DNA from: Rhizobium sp. CB3090
GTDB taxonomy: Bacteria; Pseudomonadota; Alphaproteobacteria; Rhizobiales; Rhizobiaceae
Assembly (NCBI RefSeq): GCF_029714285.1
Contig: NZ_CP121662.1
Span: 310,001-374,000 of the forward strand
Reading direction: 5' to 3'
DNA: 64,000 bases
The notes below the pieces were generated by a model. The model saw nothing but the letters and a program-made list of their open reading frames with translations, ran no database searches and was not told the origin of the DNA. Made by a program: the position numbers and the translations under genes. Shown in pieces: positions 1 through 8,618 of the stretch; position 1 is the first letter of the stretch; each line of letters begins with the position of its first letter.

Positions 1-907
1 CATCCTGAACGTCATCAACGGCGACAAGGCTGCGGTCGACGCCATTCTGACCGATCCGGATATCGCTGCCGTTTCCTTCGTCGGTTCCACGCCGATCGCC
101 CGCTATGTCTATGGCACGGCCGCAATGAACGGCAAGCGCGCGCAGTGCTTCGGCGGCGCCAAGAACCATATGATCATCATGCCGGACGCCGATATGGATC
201 AGGCTGTCAACGCCCTGATGGGCGCTGGCTACGGTTCGGCGGGCGAGCGCTGCATGGCGATCTCCGTTGCCGTTCCGGTGGGCGAAGACACCGCCAATCG
301 TCTGGTCGAAAAGCTGGTGCCGAAGATCGAATCCCTGCGCATCGGCCCCTACACCGATGACAAGGCCGATATGGGCCCGCTCGTCACCAAGGATGCCTAT
401 AACCGCGTCAACGGCCTGATCGACCGCGGCGTCGAGGAAGGCGCCAAGCTTGTTGTCGACGGCCGCGGCTTCAAGCTGCAGGGTTACGAGGACGGCTATT
501 TCGTCGGCGGCACGCTGTTCGACCACGTCAAGCCTGAGATGGATATCTACAAGACCGAGATCTTTGGACCGGTTCTGTCGGTCGTCCGCGCCAAGAACTA
601 CGAAGAAGCGCTCGACCTGCCGATGAAGCACGAATACGGCAATGGTGTCGCGATCTACACCCGTGACGGCGATGCCGCCCGCGATTTCGCCTCGCGCATC
701 AACATCGGCATGATCGGCGTCAACGTGCCGATCCCGGTTCCGCTGGCTTACCACTCCTTCGGCGGCTGGAAGGCCTCGAGCTTCGGCGACCTCAACCAGC
801 ACGGCACGGACTCGATCAAGTTCTGGACCCGCACCAAGACGATCACCGCCCGCTGGCCGTCCGGCATCAAGGGTGGCGCTGAATTCGTCATGCCGACGAT
901 GAAGTAA
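1..907 (+). CDS. mmsA: Methylmalonate-semialdehyde dehydrogenase, C-terminal part
   Basis: CoA-acylating aldehyde dehydrogenase that converts methylmalonate or malonate semialdehyde to propionyl- or acetyl-CoA in valine and myo-inositol breakdown. The gene starts before the window; its reading frame is open from base 2. The catalytic cysteine lies in the motif SAGERCMAIS, with its codon at 251-253. The motif EIFGPVLSV and the C-terminal HSFGGWKASSFGD segment are typical of the MMSDH branch of the ALDH family. The C-terminus is intact and is followed by a strong terminator. An inositol-specific role (iolA) cannot be separated from a valine role (mmsA) with this part alone. Confidence 0.9.
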   Translation, partial: ILNVINGDKAAVDAILTDPDIAAVSFVGSTPIARYVYGTAAMNGKRAQCFGGAKNHMIIMPDADMDQAVNALMGAGYGSAGERCMAISVAVPVGEDTANRLVEKLVPKIESLRIGPYTDDKADMGPLVTKDAYNRVNGLIDRGVEEGAKLVVDGRGFKLQGYEDGYFVGGTLFDHVKPEMDIYKTEIFGPVLSVVRAKNYEEALDLPMKHEYGNGVAIYTRDGDAARDFASRINIGMIGVNVPIPVPLAYHSFGGWKASSFGDLNQHGTDSIKFWTRTKTITARWPSGIKGGAEFVMPTMK

Positions 908-932
908 CATTCTTCGGTATCGTCTGATACGA

Positions 933-977
933 CCGCCGCCCAATGCCGATTGAGGCAGATTTGGGCGGCGGTTTTTT
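933..977 (+). terminator. Rho-independent terminator after mmsA
   Basis: A 10-bp perfect stem (933-942 with 962-971, CCGCCGCCCA arm) is followed by a run of six T at 972-977. It lies 25 bases after the mmsA stop, so it should end mmsA transcription before the VOC gene. Confidence 0.85.
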
Positions 978-1019
978 GTTGCGGTTATTTTCTGCTGAGT
1001 CATCTTGCTGGATGGTGTA

Positions 1020-1037
1020 TTTTGTTTTAGAACAAAA
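1020..1037. promoter_or_regulatory. Inverted repeat, possible operator of the VOC gene
   Basis: TTTTGTT (1020-1026) and AACAAAA (1031-1037) form a perfect inverted repeat with a 4-base centre, 24 bases before the VOC start codon. It follows the mmsA terminator, so it sits where the VOC promoter or 5' leader should be. The binding protein is unknown, and chance in AT-rich DNA is possible. Confidence 0.4.
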
Positions 1038-1061
1038 CAAGAACAACCGGAGGACGGTGCG

Positions 1062-1409
1062 ATGCCCGTAACCTATCAGATCGACTATCTCGAATTCCCA
1101 TCGACCGACGGGTTGAAGACCCGGCGCTTTTTCGAGGAAGCTTTCGACTGGAGCTTCGTCAGCTACGGACCGACCTATCACGCCATCGAAGCGGCGGGCA
1201 TCGACGCCGGCATCCAGGGCGATGCGGCAGCGGCCACCGACGCACCACTCCCCGTCGTGCGCACGACGGATTTGGAAGCGGCGCAGCGCGCCGTCGAACT
1301 CGCCGGCGGTGTGGTCACACGGCCCGCCTTCGACTTTCCCGGCGGCCGGCGCTTTCACTTCCGCGAGCCGGGCGGCTGCGAGATGGCGGTCTGGGTTTCG
1401 GTGAGCTGA
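1062..1409 (+). CDS. VOC-family (glyoxalase/bleomycin-resistance fold) protein
   Basis: A 115-residue protein with the short beta-alpha-beta-beta-beta pattern of the vicinal oxygen chelate superfamily: an N-terminal FPSTD..KTRRFFEEAFDWSF segment and a C-terminal RRFHFREPGGCEMAVW strand with the usual DPxG-like position and a glutamate. ATG at 1062 is chosen because GGAGG (1049-1053) lies 8 bases before it; an upstream in-frame TTG has no such site. It stands alone between the mmsA terminator and rirA. Substrate is unknown; members include glyoxalases, dioxygenases and antibiotic-binding proteins. Confidence 0.75.
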   Translation: MPVTYQIDYLEFPSTDGLKTRRFFEEAFDWSFVSYGPTYHAIEAAGIDAGIQGDAAAATDAPLPVVRTTDLEAAQRAVELAGGVVTRPAFDFPGGRRFHFREPGGCEMAVWVSVS

Positions 1410-1551
1410 AGGCCCGACCTTTATCTGTTCAAAAATTCGCAGATCGCCATTGATCGAAATCGACGATTATTCCGGCACCGGCGTGCCTGCCGCCCCCGAA
1501 CGCAAGTGGGCGCGGCCGGGCAGGGACGTTCCATATCCCATCAGAATAACG

Positions 1552-1566
1552 TGAATGTAAATTTCA
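1552..1566. promoter_or_regulatory. IRO-like box upstream of rirA
   Basis: TGA (1552-1554), nine bases, then TCA (1564-1566) match the iron-responsive operator pattern TGA-N9-TCA bound by RirA in rhizobia. A sigma-70-like promoter, TTGTTC (1577-1582), 17-bp spacer, TATATA (1600-1605), lies just downstream, so the box is near -53 relative to the expected start site. Autoregulation of rirA is an inference. Confidence 0.55.
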
Positions 1567-1576
1567 TCTTTTGGAA

Positions 1577-1605
1577 TTGTTCAAAACTACGAAAGGCACT
1601 ATATA
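1577..1605 (+). promoter_or_regulatory. Likely rirA promoter
   Basis: TTGTTC and TATATA separated by 17 bp, 43 bases before the rirA ATG. Spacing and the -10 box are good and the -35 box is moderate. Confidence 0.5.
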
Positions 1606-1648
1606 CCAGTCGAACCGTCCTATGCGGCCTTGATTCCAGGAGATTGGC

Positions 1649-2137
1649 ATGCGCTTGACCAAGCAGACCAACTACGCAGTGCGCATGCTGATGTATTGCG
1701 CCGCCAACGAAGGCCACTTGAGCCGCATTCCGGAAATCGCAAAAGCTTACGGTGTTTCCGAGTTGTTTTTGTTCAAGATTTTGCAGCCGCTCACTAAGGC
1801 CGGTCTCGTAGAGACCGTGCGTGGGCGCAATGGCGGCGTGCGTCTCGGCAAGCCGGCGGCCAACATCAGCCTGTTCGATGTCGTCAAGGTGACGGAAGAT
1901 AGTTTCGCGATGGCGGAATGCTTCGAGGAAGGTGTCGTCGAATGCCCGTTGGTCGATAGCTGCGGCCTGAATTCGGCGCTACGCAAGGCGCTCAACGCCT
2001 TCTTCGACGTGCTGACGGAATATTCCATCGACGATCTCGTCAAGGCTCGTCCGCAGATCAATTTCTTGCTCGGTCTGACCGAGGACGATCGCCGGGCGTT
2101 CGCCAAGAAGCCCGTGATCGCGGCGCCGGCCGCCTGA
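1649..2137 (+). CDS. rirA: Iron-responsive Rrf2-family repressor RirA
   Basis: A 162-residue regulator that represses iron-uptake genes in iron-replete rhizobia through an Fe-S cluster. The N-terminal winged helix starts MRLTKQTNYAVRML and contains VSELFLFKILQPL as recognition region. Three cysteines at 91, 99 and 105 (ECFEEGVVECPLVDSC) match the cluster ligands of RirA, which separates it from NsrR and IscR by overall sequence. AGGAG at 1638-1642 supports the ATG. It sits next to dppABCDF, as seen in other rhizobia. Ends at a strong terminator. The upstream IRO-like box suggests self-control. Confidence 0.93.
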   Translation: MRLTKQTNYAVRMLMYCAANEGHLSRIPEIAKAYGVSELFLFKILQPLTKAGLVETVRGRNGGVRLGKPAANISLFDVVKVTEDSFAMAECFEEGVVECPLVDSCGLNSALRKALNAFFDVLTEYSIDDLVKARPQINFLLGLTEDDRRAFAKKPVIAAPAA

Positions 2138-2163
2138 TCCCCTAATTTGTGCCAGTTTTTCAG

Positions 2164-2196
2164 TCCGCGGACGCTTTGAAGTGTCCGCGGATTTTT
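2164..2196 (+). terminator. Rho-independent terminator after rirA
   Basis: Perfect 9-bp stem TCCGCGGAC (2164-2172) with GTCCGCGGA (2183-2191), a 10-base loop, then five T. It separates rirA from the dpp operon. Confidence 0.85.
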
Positions 2197-2473
2197 GTTG
2201 CCTGGCCGGCAAACCCTGTGGCCGATCATTCGTATTTTTGAACAGGCAAGCGTAAAATTATCCAGATTGCGTCGAAAAGAGGCGCGATTTCGTCAGATTG
2301 TTACCAATCCAAGATCATTTTTAGCTTAAAATTTCCAAACTCCGCAATTTGGAAAAATTTTGGGCCGGGCGTGTTGCTTTCACACATTAAATAGCGTTCC
2401 ATCGGCGCGATCCGGATAGGAACCTATGGGGATCCACGGCTTCAAAAGAATAACAAACCTGGGAAACGATATC
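2197..2473. other. AT-rich dpp leader region with inverted repeat
   Basis: This non-coding stretch before dppA is clearly AT-richer than its surroundings. It holds the perfect inverted repeat TTTCCAAA (2332-2339) / TTTGGAAA (2348-2355), whose centre spacing suits a dimeric protein. No convincing -35/-10 pair was found by eye, but the dpp promoter should be here. No coding potential was seen apart from an implausible 16-residue extension of dppA. Confidence 0.5.
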
Positions 2474-4069
2474 ATGAAAAAGATCTCTGTCCTGCTGGCA
2501 GTGACAGCCCTGACTTCGGTTATGGCGACGTCCGCCTGGTCCAAAACGCTCGTCTATTGCTCGGAAGGTTCACCGGAAGGTTTCGATCCGGGGATTTATA
2601 CCGCCGGCACCACCTTCGACGCCTCTTCGCGCACGGTTTACAGCCGCCTCGTAGAGTTCAAGCACGGCAGCACCGAAGTTGAGCCCGGCCTTGCCGAAAG
2701 CTGGACCGTTTCCCCCGATGGCAAGGAATACACCTTCAAGCTCCGCAAGGGCGTGAAGTTCCAGACCACCGATTACTTCACCCCGACCCGTGACCTCAAT
2801 GCCGACGACGTCGTCTTCTCGTTCGACCGCCAGCTCAAGGAAGACAGCCCGTGGGCCAAGTATGTCGCCGGCGGTTCCTATGAATATGCTGCGGGCATGG
2901 GCTTCCCGAAGCTGATCAAGTCGGTCGACAAGGTCGATGACCTCACCGTCAAGTTCGTCCTGAACCGCCCGGAAGCACCGTTCATCGCCGACCTCGCCAT
3001 GGACTTCGCTTCGATCCTGTCGAAGGAATATGCAGACAAGCTGCAGGCCGACAAGAAGATGGAGCAGATGAACCAGCAGCCGCTCGGCACTGGCCCCTTC
3101 ACCTTCGTCGCCTATCAGCCTGACGCTGTCATCCGCTACAAGGCGAATGAAACCTACTTCAAGGGTAAGGAAAAGATCGACGATCTCGTCTTCGCGATCA
3201 CCCCGGACGCATCGGTTCGCGCGCAGAAGCTGAAGTCCGGCGAATGCCAGATCATGCCGTACCCGAACGCCGCCGACATCAAGGATCTCCAGACCGACAA
3301 GAGCCTGAAGGTTCTCGAACAGCCGGGCCTGAACGTCTCCTATCTCGCCTACAACACGCTGGTTGCTCCCTTCGACAAGGCCGAAGTGCGCAAGGCGCTG
3401 AACATGGCTGTCGACAAGCGCGCGATCGTCGACGCCGTCTTCCAGGGCTCCGGTTCAGTCGCCACCAACCCGATCCCGCCGACCATGTGGTCCTACAACA
3501 AGGACATCAAGGACGATCCGTATAACCCCGAAGAAGCCAAGAAGATGCTTGAAAAGGCTGGGGTCAAGAACCTCAGCATGAAGATCTGGGCGATGCCGGT
3601 TTCGCGTCCGTACATGCTGAATGCGCGTCGCGCTGCCGAGCTGATGCAGGCTGACCTCGCCAAGATCGGCGTCAAGGCCGAGATCGTCACCTATGACTGG
3701 GCTCAGTACCTGAAGCTCTCCTCCGCCAAGGACCGCGATGGCGCGGCTATCCTCGGCTGGACCGGCGACAACGGCGATCCGGACAACTTCCTGGACACGC
3801 TGCTCGGCTGCGACGCAGTCGGCGGTAACAACCGCGCCCAGTGGTGCAACAAGGAATTCGACGATCTCGTGAAGAAGGCCAAGCAGACGTCCGACATCAA
3901 GGAGCGCACCAAGCTCTATGAACAGGCGCAGGTCGTCTTCAAGCGCGAAGCTCCGTGGATGACCATCGACCATTCCGAGGAGTTCATTCCGATGAGCACC
4001 AAGGTTTCCGGCTACGTGCAGGATCCGGTCGGCGTTCACCGCTTCGACGGCGTCGATATCGCCGAATAA
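2474..4069 (+). CDS. dppA: Periplasmic peptide-binding protein of a Dpp-type ABC importer
   Basis: A 531-residue solute-binding protein of family 5 (SBP_bac_5), the periplasmic receptor for dipeptides; rhizobial and enteric DppA also carry delta-aminolevulinic acid and haem. ATG at 2474 is preferred over an in-frame ATG at 2426 because it begins a clear signal peptide (MKKISVLLAVTALTSVMATS, cleavage near AWS-K24). Length and the ending near PVGVHRFDGVDIAE are usual for DppA. It is the first gene of dppABCDF and sits beside rirA, which is suggestive for haem or iron nutrition. Actual substrate is not shown by sequence. Confidence 0.9.
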   Translation: MKKISVLLAVTALTSVMATSAWSKTLVYCSEGSPEGFDPGIYTAGTTFDASSRTVYSRLVEFKHGSTEVEPGLAESWTVSPDGKEYTFKLRKGVKFQTTDYFTPTRDLNADDVVFSFDRQLKEDSPWAKYVAGGSYEYAAGMGFPKLIKSVDKVDDLTVKFVLNRPEAPFIADLAMDFASILSKEYADKLQADKKMEQMNQQPLGTGPFTFVAYQPDAVIRYKANETYFKGKEKIDDLVFAITPDASVRAQKLKSGECQIMPYPNAADIKDLQTDKSLKVLEQPGLNVSYLAYNTLVAPFDKAEVRKALNMAVDKRAIVDAVFQGSGSVATNPIPPTMWSYNKDIKDDPYNPEEAKKMLEKAGVKNLSMKIWAMPVSRPYMLNARRAAELMQADLAKIGVKAEIVTYDWAQYLKLSSAKDRDGAAILGWTGDNGDPDNFLDTLLGCDAVGGNNRAQWCNKEFDDLVKKAKQTSDIKERTKLYEQAQVVFKREAPWMTIDHSEEFIPMSTKVSGYVQDPVGVHRFDGVDIAE

Positions 4070-4109
4070 CGGACACGCTCTGAAATACCCGGTCGAAAGC
4101 CGGGTGAAG

Positions 4110-4140
4110 CCGGCGGTCAGGCAATTTGCCTGACCGCCGG
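4110..4140 (+). promoter_or_regulatory. Long intercistronic hairpin between dppA and dppB
   Basis: Fifteen-base perfect arms (4110-4124 and 4126-4140) form a stem of the type found after binding-protein genes. A smaller hairpin ACCCGG/CCGGGT lies just before, at about 4088-4105. No T run follows, so it more likely protects the dppA message or attenuates read-through than fully terminates. Confidence 0.6.
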
Positions 4141-4159
4141 AAAACTTTGGACATCTGCC

Positions 4160-5164
4160 ATGTTGCGATTTCTTTTCGGCCGCCTTGCGGTGCTGATCCC
4201 GACATTCCTCGGCGTATCGATCGTCGCTTTTTCCTTCATCCGCCTGCTTCCCGGCGATCCCGTCATGCTGTTGTCGGGTGAGCGCGTCATGTCGCCAGAG
4301 CGCCACGCCCAGATCTCCCATGATCTCGGCTACGACCAGCCGCTGATCGTACAATACGGCCATTATATCTGGAACGCGCTGCATGGCGATCTCGGCACTT
4401 CGATCACCACCAAGCGCGACGTCTTGACCGACTTCCTGACCTTCTTCCCGGCAACGCTGGAACTGTCGATCTGTGCCATGATCCTGGCGATCTGTCTCGG
4501 TATCCCGGCCGGCGTTTTCGCCGCCGTCAAGCGCGGCACCTGGTTCGATCAGAGCGTGATGGGCGTGGCCCTCGTCGGCTATTCCATGCCGATCTTCTGG
4601 TGGGGCCTGCTGCTGATCATCGTCTTTAACGGCTATCTGCATTGGACGCCGGTTTCCGGTCGCATCGGGCTCATCTATTTCTTCAAGCCCATCACCGGTT
4701 TCATGCTGATCGACAGCCTGCTGTCGGGTCAGAAGGGCGCCTTCGCCTCTGCGCTGAACTCGCTGATCCTGCCGACCATCGTGCTCGGCACCATTCCGCT
4801 CGCCGTCATCGCCCGGCAGACGCGTTCGGCCATGCTGGAAGTTCTGGGCGAGGACTATGTCCGCACCGCCCGCTCCAAGGGCCTCGCGCCGCTGCGCGTC
4901 GTTTCCGTGCACGCGCTCCGCAATGCCATGATCCCCGTCGTCACCACCATCGGCCTGCAGGTCGGCGTGCTGCTCGGCGGCGCGATCCTGACGGAAAGCA
5001 TCTTTTCCTGGCCGGGCATCGGCAAGTGGATGATCGACGCTGTCTTCAAGCGCGATTATCCTGTGGTGCAGGGCGGTCTGCTGCTGATCGCGGGCATCGT
5101 CATGCTCGTCAATCTCGCCGTCGACCTGCTCTACGGCTTCATCAATCCACGCATTCGTCACTAG
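4160..5164 (+). CDS. dppB: Dpp ABC importer permease, first subunit
   Basis: A 334-residue inner-membrane permease (BPD_transp_1). It starts MLRFLFGRLAVLIPTFLGVS, the usual N-terminal helix of DppB/OppB, and has the periplasmic loop with LPGDPVMLLSGE followed by about five more membrane helices. The cytoplasmic coupling motif appears as EDYVRTARSKGLAPLRVVSVHALRNA in pieces of about residues 232-256. It pairs with DppC to form the translocation path for substrate from DppA. It follows dppA after a hairpin-containing gap and precedes dppC by 9 bases. Confidence 0.93.
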   Translation: MLRFLFGRLAVLIPTFLGVSIVAFSFIRLLPGDPVMLLSGERVMSPERHAQISHDLGYDQPLIVQYGHYIWNALHGDLGTSITTKRDVLTDFLTFFPATLELSICAMILAICLGIPAGVFAAVKRGTWFDQSVMGVALVGYSMPIFWWGLLLIIVFNGYLHWTPVSGRIGLIYFFKPITGFMLIDSLLSGQKGAFASALNSLILPTIVLGTIPLAVIARQTRSAMLEVLGEDYVRTARSKGLAPLRVVSVHALRNAMIPVVTTIGLQVGVLLGGAILTESIFSWPGIGKWMIDAVFKRDYPVVQGGLLLIAGIVMLVNLAVDLLYGFINPRIRH

Positions 5165-5173
5165 GAGCGGCCC

Positions 5174-6067
5174 ATGAGTACGGTAAGTCTCAAATCCGAC
5201 CGCCCCTCCGCTCTCGCGGAGTTCTGGTACTATTTCTCGCGTAACAAAGGCGCCGTCATCGGGCTGGCGATCTTCGTCTTCGTCCTGTTCCTGGCGATCT
5301 TCGCAGGCCTGGTCGCTCCGCATGATCCGGATACTGCCTATGGCAGCGCCATGCAGCGCTTGTCGCCGGCGTGGGCCCCAGGCGGCAATAGCGACTTTCT
5401 CCTCGGCACCGATGCCAATGGCCGCGATCTTCTCTCGCGCCTGATCTACGGCACGCGGTTTTCGCTGTTCATCGGCCTGGTGGTTGCCTCGCTGTCGGCG
5501 CTCGCCGGCATCCTGATCGGCCTCGTCGCCGGCTATGTCCGTGGCCGCACCGATACGATCATCATGCGCATCATGGATATCATCCTTGCCATCCCCTCGC
5601 TGCTGCTCGCCCTGGTGCTGGTGGCAATCCTGGGGCCCGGCCTGACCAATGCCATGATCGCGATCTCCATCGTCAACCAGCCGCACTTCGTCCGCCTGAC
5701 GCGTGCCTCGGTAATGGCCGAGCGCGACAAGGAATATGTCATCGCCTCGCGTGTCTCCGGCGCCGGTCCGCTTCGCCTGATGTTCAAGACCATCCTGCCG
5801 AACTGCCTGGGTCCGCTGATCGTGCAGGCGACGCTTGCCTTCTCGGCCGCGATTCTCGACGCCGCAGCCCTCGGCTTTCTCGGCCAGGGCGCGCAGCCGC
5901 CGACGCCGGAATGGGGCACGATGCTTGCGGATTCGCGCGAATTCTTCCAGAGCAATCCCTGGCTCGTCACTTTCCCCGGTCTCTGCATCCTCATTACGGT
6001 TCTCGCCATCAATCTGATGGGCGATGGCCTGCGCGATGCCTTCGACCCGAAGCTGAAGAGGTCGTGA
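5174..6067 (+). CDS. dppC: Dpp ABC importer permease, second subunit
   Basis: A 297-residue permease with the N-terminal OppC_N-type segment (LAEFWYYFSRNKGAVIGLAI) and the family motif LLGTDANGRDLLSRLIYGTR near residues 77-96. The EAA-type coupling loop is at AERDKEYVIASRVSGAGP. It forms the channel with DppB. The stop codon shares one base with the dppD start (TGATG at 6065-6069), which indicates translational coupling. Confidence 0.93.
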   Translation: MSTVSLKSDRPSALAEFWYYFSRNKGAVIGLAIFVFVLFLAIFAGLVAPHDPDTAYGSAMQRLSPAWAPGGNSDFLLGTDANGRDLLSRLIYGTRFSLFIGLVVASLSALAGILIGLVAGYVRGRTDTIIMRIMDIILAIPSLLLALVLVAILGPGLTNAMIAISIVNQPHFVRLTRASVMAERDKEYVIASRVSGAGPLRLMFKTILPNCLGPLIVQATLAFSAAILDAAALGFLGQGAQPPTPEWGTMLADSREFFQSNPWLVTFPGLCILITVLAINLMGDGLRDAFDPKLKRS

Positions 6068-7079
6068 TGCCGCTTCTCGATATTGAAAATCTCACCGTTG
6101 AATTCCAGACCGCGTCCGGCTTGTTCCGGGCGGTCGACGGTGTCTCTCTTACCTGCGACAAGGGAGAAATCCTCTCGATCGTCGGCGAATCCGGTTCTGG
6201 TAAATCCGTATCCATGCTTGCCATGATGGGGCTTCTGCCCTGGACGGCGAAGATCACCGCCGACCGCATGACCTTCGATGGCAAGGACCTGCGTGGCATC
6301 TCCTCGCGCCAGCGCCGCAAGATCATCGGCAAGGACATGGCGATGATCTTCCAGGAGCCGATGTCGAGCCTCAATCCGTGCTTCACAGTCGGCTTTCAGC
6401 TCGGCGAGACCCTGCGCATCCATATGGGCCTCGACCGCAAGGCGCGCCGTGAGCGCTCGATCGAGCTGTTGAATCTTGTCGGCATTCCGGCACCTGCGGA
6501 TCGTTTGTCGAACTTCCCGCACCAGATGTCGGGCGGCATGAGCCAGCGCGTCATGATCGCGATGGCGCTTGCCTGCAATCCGAAGCTGCTGATTGCCGAC
6601 GAGCCGACCACCGCGCTTGACGTGACCATCCAGGCGCAGATCCTCGATCTGCTCGTGCGTCTGCAGAAAGAGCAGGGCATGGCGCTGGTGCTGATCACCC
6701 ACGACATGGGCGTGGTGGCCGAAACCGCCGAGCGCGTACAGGTGCAATATGCCGGCCAGAAGGTCGAGGAGCAGCCGGTGAAGTCCCTGTTCCGCGATCC
6801 CCATCATCCCTATACGGCAGCACTTCTTTCGGCCTTGCCGGAACGTGCCGTGGTCGGCGAGCGCCTGCCGTCGATCGCTGGTGTCGTGCCAGGCCAGCAT
6901 GATCGCCCCACGGGCTGTCTCTTCGCGCCGCGCTGTTCGTTTGCGACGCCGGCATGCGATCGCGGCGTCAAGCGCCAAGGCGTGGAGCTCGGCGTGGCAC
7001 TCTGTAACTATCCACTGGAACACGGCAAGCCGCTCGGCCATCCCGGCCTTGCCGCCACGCAAGCAGCAGGAGGCCGTTG

Positions 7080-7080
<1 letters not shown>
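6067..7080 (+). CDS. dppD: Dpp ABC importer ATPase DppD
   Basis: A 337-residue ABC ATPase. Walker A GESGSGKS is at 40-47, signature MSGGMSQRV at 154-162, and Walker B LLIADEP with D178/E179. The C-terminal oligopeptide-transporter domain carries the cysteine-rich [16 protein letters not shown] segment, which in related importers can hold an Fe-S cluster. ATG at 6067 overlaps the dppC stop; a longer in-frame reading would run inside dppC. It powers import together with DppF. Confidence 0.93.
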
Positions 7081-8033
<953 letters not shown>

Positions 8034-8079
8034 TTCGGCAATGGGGAGATGATTGCGGTTTTCACACCGGGAACAACGA

Positions 8080-8607
8080 ATGACCAAAACATCGACCACC
8101 CCCCTCGCTATCATCATCATGGGCGTCAGCGGCAGCGGCAAGTCGTCCATCGGCGAAAAGATGGCGGCGCTGCTGGGTCTGCATTTTGTCGAGGGTGACG
8201 CACTGCATCCCGCGGCCAACGTCGAAAAGATGAGCAAGGGCATTCCGTTGACGGACGAAGATCGTTGGCCCTGGCTCGACCTCATCGGTCAGCAGATCGC
8301 CGCGAGCCTAGCGAAAGGCGAAGCGATTGCCGTGTCCTGCTCCGCTTTGAAGCGTATTTATCGCGAGCGTCTGCGAACCGCCGCCGGCGGACATCTCTAT
8401 TTCGTCTATCTCAATGGCTCGAAGGAACTGCTGACCAAACGCATGGGCGAGCGCAAGGGCCACTTCATGCCGGCGTCACTGCTGGAAAGCCAACTGCAAA
8501 CGCTGGAAGTGCCGACCGGCGAACCCGGCGTCGTCACGGTCGGCATCGATGACACGGTCGACGGCATCGTCGAGGCCGCACTCAAGGGCCTCGACGCAAT
8601 TCGGTAA
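8080..8607 (+). CDS. gntK: Gluconokinase
   Basis: A 175-residue P-loop kinase that phosphorylates gluconate to 6-phosphogluconate, feeding the Entner-Doudoroff or pentose phosphate route. P-loop GVSGSGKS is at 15-22. The motifs FVEGDALHPAANVEKMSKGIPLTDEDRWPW (pieces around residues 37-66) and GHFMPASLLESQLQTLE are classic for GntK. ATG at 8080 is chosen over an upstream TTG. It is downstream of dppF but metabolically unrelated; it converges with the dadA-like gene after 11 bases. Confidence 0.93.
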   Translation: MTKTSTTPLAIIIMGVSGSGKSSIGEKMAALLGLHFVEGDALHPAANVEKMSKGIPLTDEDRWPWLDLIGQQIAASLAKGEAIAVSCSALKRIYRERLRTAAGGHLYFVYLNGSKELLTKRMGERKGHFMPASLLESQLQTLEVPTGEPGVVTVGIDDTVDGIVEAALKGLDAIR

Positions 8608-8618
8608 AGTCCGATGTC

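Noticed and set aside
3455-5686. 743-residue open frame on the minus strand
   Set aside because: Antisense to dppA-dppB-dppC; its translation is Asp/Arg/His/Gln-rich without any domain.
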